A stretch of DNA of 64,000 bases from Chryseobacterium culicis (GCF_900108365.1 NZ_FNWQ01000002.1:806001-870000), one strand, 5' to 3'; shown: positions 42,298 through 51,272, numbered from the stretch's first letter. A program made the numbers and translations. Notes: a model not told the origin generated them from the sequence alone.

Positions 42298-42966
42298 TTA
42301 TTTTGCAAATACATATTTAACTCCGAAAGTTACAGAAGATAAATTCAATCCGAAGTTGTAGTTGTTGGTAGCATCACCATCTTTTGGCTTGTAGTTGTTA
42401 TAACCGAACTCACCGATAGTAGCTTCAATAGACCAGTTTTTGTTTAGGAAATAATCCAAACCTGGCTTCACAGTAACACCAATTTTAGTGTATTTAGCTT
42501 CAGAAGAAGTAGAGCTAGATGCTACAGAAGTTCCTGAACCTGTTGTAGTTGTAGCTACAGAATTGCTTTCATTTTCAGTTTTACCAAACTGCATTGGAAC
42601 TGCTAATTGTCCGAAGAAATATAACTTGTCAGATAAAGTCCAGTATTTTCTTACGAATGGAGCAACAACAAAAGCTGGAGTTTTAACTACACTTTCGTTT
42701 ACGATTGTAGTGTTTCCTAAAGTTGTAGTAGTAGATACAGTGTTCTTTTCAGTTTGGTATCCTACTCCTAATCCGATTGCTAAGTTCGTGTTTACGAAAT
42801 AACCAACTGTAGGTAATACATTGAAGTTTTCTTTTTTATCGTTACCGTTGTTAGATTCTACTTGAGAGTAACCAACAGATCCTGATAAATATGTAGTTCC
42901 TTTAGCAATCTGAGCGTTTGATAAACCAAAAAGTGCAACAGCACCCGCTAATAATATTTTTTTCAT
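42298..42966 (-). CDS. Outer membrane beta-barrel protein, tandem copy 1
   Basis: A 222-residue exported barrel protein with a signal peptide ending SNAQ. It is a sister of the gene at 41560-42222 but carries a longer Ser/Thr/Val-rich loop (about residues 130-160, SVATTTTGSGTSVASS) absent from the copy. Strong conservation at both ends and in the barrel strands points to a recent duplication with loop change. A -7 box lies 28 bases upstream. Confidence 0.8.
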   Translation of the reverse strand: MKKILLAGAVALFGLSNAQIAKGTTYLSGSVGYSQVESNNGNDKKENFNVLPTVGYFVNTNLAIGLGVGYQTEKNTVSTTTTLGNTTIVNESVVKTPAFVVAPFVRKYWTLSDKLYFFGQLAVPMQFGKTENESNSVATTTTGSGTSVASSSTSSEAKYTKIGVTVKPGLDYFLNKNWSIEATIGEFGYNNYKPKDGDATNNYNFGLNLSSVTFGVKYVFAK

Positions 42967-43372
42967 TGTAAAAAATTTTAATACTTTCTGAGGGCAAATT
43001 TACAGTGGTACCCAGTAATATTAAAATTTGTTAATGTGATTAATATCATTATTAAAATTTAGGGTTTTGTAAGAATAAATCCTACTTAGGAGAAGTTGTT
43101 GAGTTTTTCACAATTTTATGAATAAAAAAATTCTATTTTTTCAACAAGACCCCGATATATTTATTTTTTCAGATTTTTATTTTTTTTGTAAAAGTGCATG
43201 AATTCAGGGAAAACACCCAAATTAATTAACCTAAAATATTAATATCTAAGTTATTATCTCTTAAAATTTAAACATTTGTTTACATTAGAGCCTGATTCTG
43301 CATTTTTTCTCGCGGCTGTCAGCCTGTTGAAATATATATTTTGACAGAAATCCATGTTATATTTACAAACAA
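42967..43372. other. Gap of about 400 bases between barrel genes
   Basis: Apart from the promoter box at 42995-43002, I find no gene, tRNA or repeat. The sequence is AT-rich with some T runs. Confidence 0.6.
42995..43002 (-). promoter_or_regulatory. Promoter -7 box for the tandem barrel pair
   Basis: The minus strand reads TAAATTTG, 28 bases before the ATG at 42966. Confidence 0.5.
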
Positions 43373-43401
43373 AAGAACTCCGGCCTTTGGCCGGAGTTCT
43401 T
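43373..43401 (-). terminator. Terminator of the barrel gene at 43419
   Basis: AAGAACTCCGGCC pairs with GGCCGGAGTTCTT around TTT, a perfect 13-bp GC-rich stem, 18 bases past the stop at 43419. Confidence 0.9.
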
Positions 43402-43418
43402 ATTATGCAATTGCTTTC

Positions 43419-43919
43419 TTATTTTATAAAGAAATTATAACCAAGGTTAACGGCGCCTACATTCCAGCTGTATCTTCCCCATCCCGGAAGATCACGCTTG
43501 TTGCTGATAGACTGATATCCGATATACAACTCTCCTTTAGACATCTGATATCCAAATTTAGGCTGTGCATAGAAACCGCCATCTACTCCATCTTTTGTAG
43601 AAATACCATATCCAAGGTCTAAACCTACAAAGATAGGAGCCCCGGAGAATCTGTATTTACCGGAAACTGCTACAGGAACAAATCCGAAATCATCAAAATG
43701 ATCTTTTCCGAAGAAATGAGAATATCCTGTGGTTACCCCAAGATCAAAACCTTTAGCAATATTCCACATGTAAGCTGCATCTACTCCTAATGTAAACGAA
43801 GATGCATCACTTGCATCAGATACGGGAACACCAATATGTCCGCCGATTTTAAAACCTTCCTGCGCCTGGGCAGCACCTCCTAAAAGTGCAAAAGCACCTA
43901 GTAATAATAGTTTTTTCAT
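43419..43919 (-). CDS. Outer membrane protein of unknown function
   Basis: A 166-residue exported protein with a signal peptide (MKKLLLLGAFALLGGAAQAQ) and a predicted small barrel (LGVDAAYMWNIAKGFDLGV, PIFVGLDLGYGISTK, NLGYNFFIK at the end). It differs in sequence from the other barrels of the cluster. A -7 box lies 26 bases upstream and its own strong terminator downstream, so it is expressed singly. Confidence 0.75.
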   Translation of the reverse strand: MKKLLLLGAFALLGGAAQAQEGFKIGGHIGVPVSDASDASSFTLGVDAAYMWNIAKGFDLGVTTGYSHFFGKDHFDDFGFVPVAVSGKYRFSGAPIFVGLDLGYGISTKDGVDGGFYAQPKFGYQMSKGELYIGYQSISNKRDLPGWGRYSWNVGAVNLGYNFFIK

Positions 43920-43945
43920 TTTTTTAGTAGCTTTGAATTACGGTG

Positions 43946-43953
43946 CAAAAATA
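43946..43953 (-). promoter_or_regulatory. Promoter -7 box for the barrel gene at 43919
   Basis: The minus strand reads TATTTTTG, 26 bases before the ATG. Confidence 0.5.
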
Positions 43954-44004
43954 CTAATTATTTTCATCATAAATAAAAATCACACGAATCATATACTACA
44001 TAAT

Positions 44005-44039
44005 AAAAAAAACAGAACAATTTTTGTTCTGTTTTTTTT
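44005..44039 (-). terminator. Terminator of the barrel gene at 44065
   Basis: A-run-CAGAACAA pairs with TTGTTCTG-T-run around TTT, 25 bases past the stop at 44065; the stem is extended by the A/T tracts. Confidence 0.85.
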
Positions 44040-44064
44040 TATTTTCCGGATAAGATTTTCAGAA

Positions 44065-44730
44065 TTAGTTTCCTCCGAATTTGAAACCTACACCCACCTG
44101 TACAAAGCTGTTTGTAAGCTTTTCATTCCCCTCTGCATGCTTGGCAAGGTTAGAAACACCAAGGTTGTATCTTGCATCAAAGAACAATCCGTTTTCCAAT
44201 GCATATTCAGCACCCAGGAACGGAGCGATATTCAAAGTATTCATTTGATCTTTAATATCTCTTTCATCATTAGCATCAATCTCGAATCCCGGAATTCCGA
44301 ATCCAAAATCAGCTGTAAGCTTCTGCTTTGCAGAAAGAATTACCCCAAAGCTTGCTCCTGCAGAAACTGATAATCCTTCAGTGATGAAATACTTAGCAGA
44401 AATAGGCACCAAAAGAGTGTGATAAGTCTGCTTTGCTTTTACATTTAAAAAAGCAGTCGGATCATCCGGATCAGCTTCAGCCACGTTTACTTTACCTCCA
44501 AGTGGAGAATATAAAAGTTCTCCCTGAAGAGCAAATTTATCACTCAGTTTATATTCAGCGATACCACCAATATAAAATGTATGTAGTGGATCTGAATTTT
44601 CAGACTGTCCGTCTCCTTTTAATTTAACTGTAGAATAAGAGTATCCGGCTTTCGGACCAAAACGAAATTCTTGTGCGTTTGCAGAAATTCCCATAACAGC
44701 GACTGCTGCAACCAGTAAAAGTTTTTTCAT
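44065..44730 (-). CDS. Porin-family outer membrane beta-barrel protein
   Basis: A 221-residue exported barrel protein (signal peptide ending ANAQ) paralogous to the gene at 40822-41475: shared words include PKAGYSYST/VKAGYALST, YIGGIAEYKLSDKFALQGE and PISAKYF. The C-terminus GVGFKFGGN is barrel-like. It has a -7 box 29 bases upstream. Together with four neighbours it makes a cluster of five barrel genes, three of them from two paralogous families at least. Confidence 0.8.
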   Translation of the reverse strand: MKKLLLVAAVAVMGISANAQEFRFGPKAGYSYSTVKLKGDGQSENSDPLHTFYIGGIAEYKLSDKFALQGELLYSPLGGKVNVAEADPDDPTAFLNVKAKQTYHTLLVPISAKYFITEGLSVSAGASFGVILSAKQKLTADFGFGIPGFEIDANDERDIKDQMNTLNIAPFLGAEYALENGLFFDARYNLGVSNLAKHAEGNEKLTNSFVQVGVGFKFGGN

Positions 44731-44759
44731 GTTTAGTTAGTTTTTACATTTAAGGATTG

Positions 44760-44767
44760 CAAAACTA
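44760..44767 (-). promoter_or_regulatory. Promoter -7 box for the barrel gene at 44730
   Basis: The minus strand reads TAGTTTTG, 29 bases before the ATG. Confidence 0.5.
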
Positions 44768-44848
44768 ATTAATTTTTTCAAATTAACAAATTTTAACTAA
44801 ACATTTAAAGGTTAATAAAAGGTTAACAGCAATTTCGCCCACTCAAGA

Positions 44849-45808
44849 TTAATCGTTTCTCAGTCTTTTTTCTTCGTCGTTGTATGCAAGGATGATCTTT
44901 CTTACTACAGGATGTCTTACTACATCTTCTTCTGTAAGATGGACAAAACCGATCTCTTTTACACCATTTAAAATCCTCATTGCTTCTTTCAGTCCCGACT
45001 GTTGATTTTTCGGAAGGTCAATCTGACTGGGATCTCCCGTGATGATGAACTTGGCATTCATTCCCATTCTGGTAAGAAACATCTTCATCTGTGCATGAGT
45101 GGTATTCTGTGCTTCATCAAGAATCACAAAAGCATCATCCAGAGTACGTCCTCTCATGAAAGCTAAAGGAGCTACTTCAATAACTTTTTTCTCCATAAAA
45201 CCTTCCAGCTTTTCATGCGGAATCATATCACGAAGGGCATCATACAATGGCTGTAAATAAGGATCCAGCTTTTCTTTCAAATCACCGGGAAGGAATCCAA
45301 GACTTTCCCCTGCTTCTACAGCCGGTCTGGTGAGAATAATTCTTTTGACTTCCTTATCTCTTAAAGCTCTTGCTGCCAATGCCACGCTGGTATAGGTTTT
45401 CCCGGTACCTGCAGGCCCAATGGCAAAAACCATATCCTTCTTTTCTGTTTCTTTTACCAGCTTTTTAAGGTTGGTCGTCTTCGCTTTAATGACTTTTCCG
45501 TTAACTCCTTTTACGATGATATCCTGATCAAATACCAGTTGTTTCTCGTTTTCGTCTTTAATATTCAATATATTTTCAACGTCTTTCAGTCCTATTGAAT
45601 TGTTTTTGGAGATAAAGCTGACGATATCGTCCAGTTTTTGTTTCAGTATGTCTAGAGCCTCCTGATTTCCCATCGCAAAGATAAAATGATCTCTTCCTGT
45701 GATTTTGATGGTTGGAAAGCTTGATTTTATTAAGTTGAAATATTGGTTATTAACTCCATAGAAGATTTTCGCGTCGATATCTTCCAAATCATATGTTAAT
45801 TCAAACAT
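44849..45808 (-). CDS. phoH: PhoH-like ATPase
   Basis: A cytosolic P-loop ATPase of the PhoH/YbeZ family, linked to RNA metabolism and ribosome maturation in other bacteria. In 319 residues the Walker A motif is GPAGTGKT (131-138) and Walker B is AFVILDEAQN (about 226-235), followed by FLTRMGMNAKFIITGDPSQIDL. YbeY, its usual partner, is not adjacent. It is divergent from the SAM hydroxide adenosyltransferase gene. Confidence 0.93.
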   Translation of the reverse strand: MFELTYDLEDIDAKIFYGVNNQYFNLIKSSFPTIKITGRDHFIFAMGNQEALDILKQKLDDIVSFISKNNSIGLKDVENILNIKDENEKQLVFDQDIIVKGVNGKVIKAKTTNLKKLVKETEKKDMVFAIGPAGTGKTYTSVALAARALRDKEVKRIILTRPAVEAGESLGFLPGDLKEKLDPYLQPLYDALRDMIPHEKLEGFMEKKVIEVAPLAFMRGRTLDDAFVILDEAQNTTHAQMKMFLTRMGMNAKFIITGDPSQIDLPKNQQSGLKEAMRILNGVKEIGFVHLTEEDVVRHPVVRKIILAYNDEEKRLRND

Positions 45809-45850
45809 GCAGTATTTTTATTTTTAGATCTTAAAATTAAAGCTTTTTTT

Positions 45851-45858
45851 CAAATTTA
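45851..45858 (-). promoter_or_regulatory. Promoter -7 box for phoH
   Basis: The minus strand reads TAAATTTG, 42 bases before the ATG. Confidence 0.5.
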
Positions 45859-45905
45859 TATCAAATTCTTTTCAACAATCTTTCCGGCATTCTTTTTATT
45901 TTAAA

Positions 45906-45913
45906 TAACTTTG
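45906..45913 (+). promoter_or_regulatory. Promoter -7 box for the SAM hydroxide adenosyltransferase gene
   Basis: TAACTTTG, 28 bases before the ATG at 45942. Confidence 0.55.
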
Positions 45914-45941
45914 CAATACTACACTATTCTATAAATTGCTC

Positions 45942-46769
45942 ATGTCAATTATTACCCTTACTTCGGATTTCGGAAATTTAGATTACAGAGTTGCCGCTGT
46001 AAAAGGCAAAATTCTGTCGCTAAACCCTGAGGTTAATATTATTGATATCACCCACGAAATCCAGGCATTTAATCTTATACAGACCTCTTACATTGTAAGA
46101 AATGCTTATAAATATTTCCCGAAAGGAAGCATTCATATCCTTTCGGTAGACAGTTTTCATCATAAATCAAGAAAAAATCTCATTTATAAAGCTGACGGCT
46201 CTTACTTTCTGGCAGCAGATAACGGCCTTTTAAGCCTAATATTTTTCGATATTAAACCGGAAGCTATTTATGAGCTTACCCTGAATAACCGTTTCGATGA
46301 CGTCATCAATTTCACCTCTACCGATATTTTTGTCCCGGCAGCAGTACATCTTGCCAATGGCGGGCTTCCGGAGGTGATAGGAAGAAAAATACCTTCAGCT
46401 AAGCAGCTGATGTTCCCGAGAGCAGTATACAATGAGTCTGAAGGAATGATCATTGGTGAAGTTACTTATATTGATAATTTCGGAAATATAATCTCAAATA
46501 TCAACAAAGACTTTTTTGAAAATATCAGCAAAGGTTATAACGGTTTTACTATAAAATTCAGGAATTTAAGCCTTTCAAGAATATTTTCCAGCCATACAGA
46601 GGTGGTTTCAGACTGGGAAAGGGAGACAGAATTCCACGGGCAGTCTGCTGCCATCTTCAATGATAGTCAATTATTGGAGCTTACAATCTATAAAGGAAGC
46701 AAGAAAAACGGCGCCAAAAGCCTGTTTGGACTGAATGTAGGCGAAAATATTTATATTGAATTCAGCTAA
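45942..46769 (+). CDS. SAM hydroxide adenosyltransferase (DUF62) family protein
   Basis: A 275-residue enzyme of the family that splits S-adenosylmethionine with water to adenosine and methionine (the hydroxide analogue of fluorinase and chlorinase). The N-terminus ITLTSDFGNLDYRVAAVKG is the family start and D-H-type motifs such as HILSVD, ADNGLLSL and EVTYIDNFGNIISNI form the active-site strands. The ATG at 45942 is used; a TTG two codons earlier is unlikely. Confidence 0.92.
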   Translation: MSIITLTSDFGNLDYRVAAVKGKILSLNPEVNIIDITHEIQAFNLIQTSYIVRNAYKYFPKGSIHILSVDSFHHKSRKNLIYKADGSYFLAADNGLLSLIFFDIKPEAIYELTLNNRFDDVINFTSTDIFVPAAVHLANGGLPEVIGRKIPSAKQLMFPRAVYNESEGMIIGEVTYIDNFGNIISNINKDFFENISKGYNGFTIKFRNLSLSRIFSSHTEVVSDWERETEFHGQSAAIFNDSQLLELTIYKGSKKNGAKSLFGLNVGENIYIEFS

Positions 46770-46804
46770 GATTATATATTTCATAAAAAAACCGATTTTT
46801 TTTA

Positions 46805-46812
46805 TATATTTG
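46805..46812 (+). promoter_or_regulatory. Promoter -7 box for the E2 gene
   Basis: TATATTTG, 20 bases before the ATG at 46833. Confidence 0.55.
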
Positions 46813-46832
46813 TCAAAATCTAAAAATCAAAA

Positions 46833-48137
46833 ATGGCAGAATACAAATTATTGCTTCCTTCCATGGGAGAAGGGGTTATGGAAGCGACAATTATCACTTG
46901 GTTATTCAATGAAGGTGATAACGTAAAGGAGGATGACTCCGTAGTAGAAATTGCAACAGATAAAGTAGATTCAGACGTTCCGACACCAGTTTCGGGGAAA
47001 ATCGTAAAAATTTTAAAGCAAAAAGATGAAGTTGCAAAAGTAGGTGAAGCCATTGCTATTTTAGAAATTGAAGGAGAAGGTACCGCTTCAGAAGAAGTAA
47101 AAACTGAAACTCCTGCAGCCGCTCCGGATGCTGAAACTTTAAAAGCAATTGAAGAGCCTTTGCAAACGGCAGCTGCTTCAAACGTAGAATTCTCAGGAGA
47201 TCTTTATCTATCTCCCCTTGTAAAATCTATTGCACAACAGGAAAAAATTTCTGAAACTGAACTGAAATCCATCAAAGGAAGCGGTTTAGAAGGAAGAATT
47301 ACAAAAGAAGATATATTAGCTTATGTTGCTAACAGAGGAAGCCAGCCTGCTCAGGCAGCTCCGGTACAGGCAGCGTCTGCTCCACAGCCGGCTGTATCTG
47401 CTCCTGCGGCTACAATTCCGGTAAGCGCCGGTGATGAGATCATTCCTATGGACAGAATGAGAAAGATCATCGCTGAAAACATGGTAAAAGCAAAACAAAT
47501 TGCTCCGCACGTTACTTCTTTCATCGAAACCGATGTTACCAACGTTGTAAAATGGAGAAACAAAAATAAAGCTGTGTTCGAAAAACGAGAAGGTGAAAAA
47601 CTGACGTTCATGCCTATTTTCGTGAAAGCTGTTGTAAAAGCAATTCAGGACTTCCCAATGATCAATGTTTCTGTAAATGGTGAAAACATCATCAAAAAGA
47701 AAAACATCAACATTGGTATGGCTACTGCCCTTCCGGACGGAAACCTTATTGTTCCTGTCATCAAAAATGCTGATCAGTTATCATTATCAGGTCTTGCAAA
47801 AGCAATCAATGATTTGGCTTACAGAGCAAGAAACAAAAAATTAAGACCTGAAGACACTCAGGGTGCAACCTATACCATTTCTAACGTAGGAAGCTTCGGA
47901 AACCTTATGGGAACTCCAATTATTCCTCAGCCTCAGGTCGCTATTTTAGCCATCGGAGCTATTGTTAAGAAGCCTGCAGTTCTTGAAACAGCTGACGGTG
48001 ATGTAATCGCAATCCGAAACTTAATGTTCATGTCTCACTCTTATGACCACAGAGTGGTAGACGGATCTTTAGGAGGAATGATGCTGAAACATGTTCACGA
48101 CTATCTTGAAAACTGGGATCTGAATACAGAAATATAA
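46833..48137 (+). CDS. Dihydrolipoamide acyltransferase, E2 of a 2-oxo-acid dehydrogenase complex
   Basis: The core E2 enzyme that passes an acyl group from lipoamide to CoA. In 434 residues: a lipoyl domain (1-80) with the lipoylated lysine K44 in ATDKVDSDVP, a flexible Ala/Pro linker, the E3-binding domain (about 127-165, LSPLVKSIAQQEK), another Ala/Pro linker, and the catalytic domain with H406 and D410 in DHRVVDGSLGG. One lipoyl domain and the overall type suit a branched-chain or pyruvate complex; substrate is not decided. E1 genes are not adjacent. Confidence 0.93.
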   Translation: MAEYKLLLPSMGEGVMEATIITWLFNEGDNVKEDDSVVEIATDKVDSDVPTPVSGKIVKILKQKDEVAKVGEAIAILEIEGEGTASEEVKTETPAAAPDAETLKAIEEPLQTAAASNVEFSGDLYLSPLVKSIAQQEKISETELKSIKGSGLEGRITKEDILAYVANRGSQPAQAAPVQAASAPQPAVSAPAATIPVSAGDEIIPMDRMRKIIAENMVKAKQIAPHVTSFIETDVTNVVKWRNKNKAVFEKREGEKLTFMPIFVKAVVKAIQDFPMINVSVNGENIIKKKNINIGMATALPDGNLIVPVIKNADQLSLSGLAKAINDLAYRARNKKLRPEDTQGATYTISNVGSFGNLMGTPIIPQPQVAILAIGAIVKKPAVLETADGDVIAIRNLMFMSHSYDHRVVDGSLGGMMLKHVHDYLENWDLNTEI

Positions 48138-48181
48138 ATAATGTAATCAGCAATAAGTACATTTGCTGCTTTTAAAATAGT

Positions 48182-48207
48182 AAACCTCCGATTAAAATCG
48201 GAGGTTT
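48182..48207 (+). terminator. Terminator of the E2 gene
   Basis: AAACCTCCGATT pairs with AATCGGAGGTTT around AA and is followed by T, 44 bases past the stop. Confidence 0.85.
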
Positions 48208-48431
48208 TTTTATTTTCATTAATTAAATTCATTACAAATCATAAGCATAACAACCATTCATAATAACAAAAATATATTCAATAAAAAATACTTTTATTTG
48301 TAAAATTGATAATTTTACACTTTAGGATTTTTGGAAATTATGCTTATTCGGATTATTTAAAAAAAAATTATTGCAGGAAAATAGGTTCTGATTACAGAAG
48401 ATCATGTATTTTTATATTTCTAAATTAACAA

Positions 48432-49784
48432 ATGCTGAAACTTTTCACCCTCATAAAAAGAGCTCTCAAAAACTCCTTCGACAATATCAGGAACGAACAG
48501 CTGAAGTATAATCTTCTGCAGGCTATTCCTTTTTGGATAGGATCTGTGATTACAGGTTTTTTTGCGGTGATGTATGCACAGATATTTGCCTGGGGCGAGC
48601 ATCTTATGAATTTTATTTTTGACTGGCATTCTTGGATGATTTTCATTATTGCACCCATCGGATTTGTACTGTCCTGGTGGCTGGTGAAAGAATTTGCTCC
48701 CAATGCAAAAGGAAGCGGTATTCCGCAGGTGATGGCGGCTGTAGAGCTGGCCAATCCAAAAGAACACAGGAAAATCCGAAATCTGCTCAGTATAAAAATT
48801 ATTTTTTTCAAAATCCTTTCTTCTGTCATCCTTGTTATCGGAGGAGGCGCTGTAGGCCGCGAAGGTCCTACCATTCAGATCGCAGGTTCTGTTTTCAGAA
48901 AGGTAAATGAATATCTTCCTGAATGGTGGCCCAAGATTTCCAAGAAAAACATGATTATGACCGGAGCCGCCGCCGGACTGGCAGCAGCATTCAATACACC
49001 GCTTGGAGGAATCGTTTTCGCTGTGGAAGAATTGTCCAAAACGCATATCAATTACTTTAAGACAGCTTTGTTTACGGCTGTAATTATTGCGGGTCTTACT
49101 GCTCAAACACTGGCTGGATCTTATTTATACCTGGGATATCCGAAAACCAATGATGTTTCCTTAATGGTAATGTTTCCGATTATGCTGGTAGCCGGTACTG
49201 CAGGTATTCTGGCCAGCCAATTATCCGTGGTGATGCTTAAAATCAACGGCTGGAAGAAGAAAAAATTAAAGACAGATAAAGCTAATGTCGTTTTCCTGAT
49301 CATTTGTGCTTTAATTATTGCTTCAATCGCTTATTTCATTAATAGAGAAGTCTTAGGTTCCGGAAAAGAAATTATGGAGCGTGTACTCTTCACCAAAGAT
49401 AAGCACGAAGACTGGTATGTACCGATTCTGAGGATGCTGGGACCTGCCCTGTCCTTTACTTCTGGCGGTGCCGGTGGGATTTTTGCCCCGGCTCTTACGG
49501 CGGGAGCAAGCATAGGTTCTGTAATTTCGGGAATTATTCATTTAACACCCAATGAAACCAATGTTGTGATTCTTGCAGGCATGGTAGCCTTCCTTACGGG
49601 AATTACGAGAGCTCCGTTTACTTCAGCCATTATTGTACTGGAAATGACAGACAGACATTCTCTGATATTTCATTTGATGCTGGCCGGAATGGTATCTTCT
49701 ATTGTTTCTATTCTGGTAAGCAGGCATTCTTTGTATGATGTTTTGAAAGTAAATTTTTTAACGGAATTAAGAGAAAAAGAGTAA
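48432..49784 (+). CDS. ClC-family chloride channel or proton-chloride antiporter
   Basis: A 450-residue membrane protein of the ClC family. Selectivity-filter motifs are present: AKGSGIPQV, GREGPTIQIAG with the gating glutamate E144, and GGAGGIFAPAL. A second acidic position in FAVEELSKT, corresponding to the internal proton glutamate of exchangers, suggests antiport rather than a plain channel. No CBS domain follows. A long open frame on the opposite strand of this gene is chance. It stands alone with a broad gap upstream. Confidence 0.93.
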   Translation: MLKLFTLIKRALKNSFDNIRNEQLKYNLLQAIPFWIGSVITGFFAVMYAQIFAWGEHLMNFIFDWHSWMIFIIAPIGFVLSWWLVKEFAPNAKGSGIPQVMAAVELANPKEHRKIRNLLSIKIIFFKILSSVILVIGGGAVGREGPTIQIAGSVFRKVNEYLPEWWPKISKKNMIMTGAAAGLAAAFNTPLGGIVFAVEELSKTHINYFKTALFTAVIIAGLTAQTLAGSYLYLGYPKTNDVSLMVMFPIMLVAGTAGILASQLSVVMLKINGWKKKKLKTDKANVVFLIICALIIASIAYFINREVLGSGKEIMERVLFTKDKHEDWYVPILRMLGPALSFTSGGAGGIFAPALTAGASIGSVISGIIHLTPNETNVVILAGMVAFLTGITRAPFTSAIIVLEMTDRHSLIFHLMLAGMVSSIVSILVSRHSLYDVLKVNFLTELREKE

Positions 49785-49888
49785 TCCTTAGACTGTTTCA
49801 CTCAAAATATTCAGAGAAATGCTGCTCAATGAGGAGATATTTCTGCCCATTTTCTTTCAATACTATTGTATATAAGAAATATATTGTC

Positions 49889-49896
49889 TACTTTTG
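49889..49896 (+). promoter_or_regulatory. Promoter for rpsF-rpsR
   Basis: TACTTTTG preceded by TTG (49866-49868) 20 bases upstream. The leader to the rpsF ATG is short, about 30 bases. Confidence 0.6.
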
Positions 49897-49930
49897 CACC
49901 TCGAAATAATTAACAAATTCATTTAACATT

Positions 49931-50272
49931 ATGAACAATTACGAAACTGTTTTCATTTTAACTCCCGTTCTATCTGAGTCACAGGTAGAGGAAGCAGTGA
50001 ACAAGTATGTAGATCTTATCAAAGAAAAGAACTGCGAAATCGTTGCTAAAGAAAACTGGGGATTAAAAAAATTAGCTTATCCTATCCAATTGAAAAAGAA
50101 TGGGTTTTATACTCTAATTGAATTCAAAGGAGAAGGTACTGTGGTAGCTGATCTAGAATTAGCATTTAAGCGTGACGAGAGAGTAATCCGTTACCTTACT
50201 ACAAAACTTGACAAACATGCTGTTGAGTACGCTGTAACTAGAAGAACTAAAGTAAAAGCAGCTAAAGCTTAA
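49931..50272 (+). CDS. rpsF: 30S ribosomal protein S6
   Basis: S6 binds S18 and helper rRNA in the 30S platform. The 113 residues open [23 protein letters not shown] and include [20 protein letters not shown] and [24 protein letters not shown], typical of S6. It is the first gene of the operon with rpsR. The leader is too short to hold an S6:S18 autoregulatory element. Confidence 0.98.
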   Translation: MNNYETVFILTPVLSESQVEEAVNKYVDLIKEKNCEIVAKENWGLKKLAYPIQLKKNGFYTLIEFKGEGTVVADLELAFKRDERVIRYLTTKLDKHAVEYAVTRRTKVKAAKA

Positions 50273-50304
50273 TTATTAACCCTATTTTTTAAAAAAGACA
50301 AGAC

Positions 50305-50607
50305 ATGGCAATAGATGAAATGGCTAAACAAGCCTCAGCTGGAGGAGAATCAGAAGTAAAATTCCTTACTCCGCTTGATATCAATACAAAATCTGAAAAG
50401 AAATATTGTAGATTCAAAAAATACGGAATTAAGCACGTTGACTACAAAGATGCTGATTTCTTATTACAGTTTGTAAATGAGCAGGGTAAAATCTTACCAA
50501 GAAGATACACTGGAACTTCTTTAAAATACCAAAGAAAAGTTTCTGCTGCTATCAAAAGAGCAAGACACCTTGCATTACTACCATACGTAGCTGACTTATT
50601 GAAATAA
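50305..50607 (+). CDS. rpsR: 30S ribosomal protein S18
   Basis: S18 is S6's partner. The 100 residues end in the conserved [31 protein letters not shown] segment. The first part has an Ala/Gly-rich tail preceding the core. It lies 32 bases after rpsF. Confidence 0.98.
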   Translation: MAIDEMAKQASAGGESEVKFLTPLDINTKSEKKYCRFKKYGIKHVDYKDADFLLQFVNEQGKILPRRYTGTSLKYQRKVSAAIKRARHLALLPYVADLLK

Positions 50608-50621
50608 GACAAAAAATAAAT

Positions 50622-50647
50622 AAAAGAAGAGGTCTCCCTCTTCTTTT
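50622..50647 (+). terminator. Hairpin after rpsR, possibly an attenuator before rplI
   Basis: AAAAGAAGAGG pairs with CCTCTTCTTTT around four bases, with T at its end. No consensus promoter was found between it and rplI, so read-through must supply rplI unless a variant promoter is used. Confidence 0.75.
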
Positions 50648-50676
50648 GTTGCTGAATAAATCATTAATTCTAACTT

Positions 50677-50700
50677 GATTTTAGATACAAAACTAAAATC
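50677..50700 (+). promoter_or_regulatory. Hairpin just upstream of rplI
   Basis: GATTTTAG pairs with CTAAAATC around eight bases, 18 bases before the rplI ATG, where it could limit ribosome access. Confidence 0.4.
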
Positions 50701-50718
50701 TAAAAAAGGACAACAACA

Positions 50719-51219
50719 ATGGAAATTATCCTAAAAAAAGACGTAGAAAACTTAGGACTTGAGTTTGATACAGTAAACGTAAAGCCAGGTTATGCTAGAA
50801 ACTTCTTAATTCCTCAAGGAATTGCTCTTTTAGCTACCCCTAAGAACAAAGCTGCTTTAGAAGCTACATTAGAAGCTAGAAAAGAAGAAGAAGCTAAATT
50901 AATCTCTGCTGCTAACGCTGTAGTTGAGCAATTGAAGAAAACTTCTATCACAATCCCTGCAAAAGTAGGTGCTGGTGACAAACTATTCGGATCTATCAAC
51001 AATGGTGATCTATCTGCTGCTTTAGAAAAAGCTGGTGTTTCTGTAGAGAAAAAATACATCAAAATTCCTGGTAACACAATCAAGAGAACTGGTAAATTCA
51101 CAGCTCTTATCAGACTTCACAGAAATGTTGAGTACAACTATGAGTTTGACATCGTTTCTGACGCTCCAGTAGAAGCTGCTGCTCCTAAAAAAGAAGAAGC
51201 TAAAACTGAAGAAGCTTAA
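50719..51219 (+). CDS. rplI: 50S ribosomal protein L9
   Basis: L9 spans the 50S with two RNA-binding domains joined by a long helix. The N-terminal domain starts MEIILKKDVENLGLEFDTVNVKPGYARNFLIPQG, and the C-terminal domain includes KIPGNTIKRTGKFTALIRLH. A Lys/Glu/Ala-rich tail extends beyond. The 166-residue length is a little long because of the tail. It is separated from rpsR by two hairpins. Confidence 0.97.
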   Translation: MEIILKKDVENLGLEFDTVNVKPGYARNFLIPQGIALLATPKNKAALEATLEARKEEEAKLISAANAVVEQLKKTSITIPAKVGAGDKLFGSINNGDLSAALEKAGVSVEKKYIKIPGNTIKRTGKFTALIRLHRNVEYNYEFDIVSDAPVEAAAPKKEEAKTEEA

Positions 51220-51248
51220 TAAGCAACTGAGAATTTCTCACAATACAG

Positions 51249-51272
51249 ACCACTTCAATTTATTGAGGTGGT
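51249..51272 (+). terminator. Terminator of rplI
   Basis: ACCACTTCAAT pairs with ATTGAGGTGGT (one G-U) around TT, followed by a T run, 30 bases past the stop. Confidence 0.85.

Noticed and set aside
48420..49106. Long open frame on the strand opposite the ClC gene, 228 codons
   Set aside because: It lies wholly antisense to a clear ClC gene, has no family look and its composition is the mirror of the ClC coding strand.
49897..49930. S6:S18 autoregulatory leader in front of rpsF
   Set aside because: The predicted leader is about 30 bases, too short for that RNA structure.
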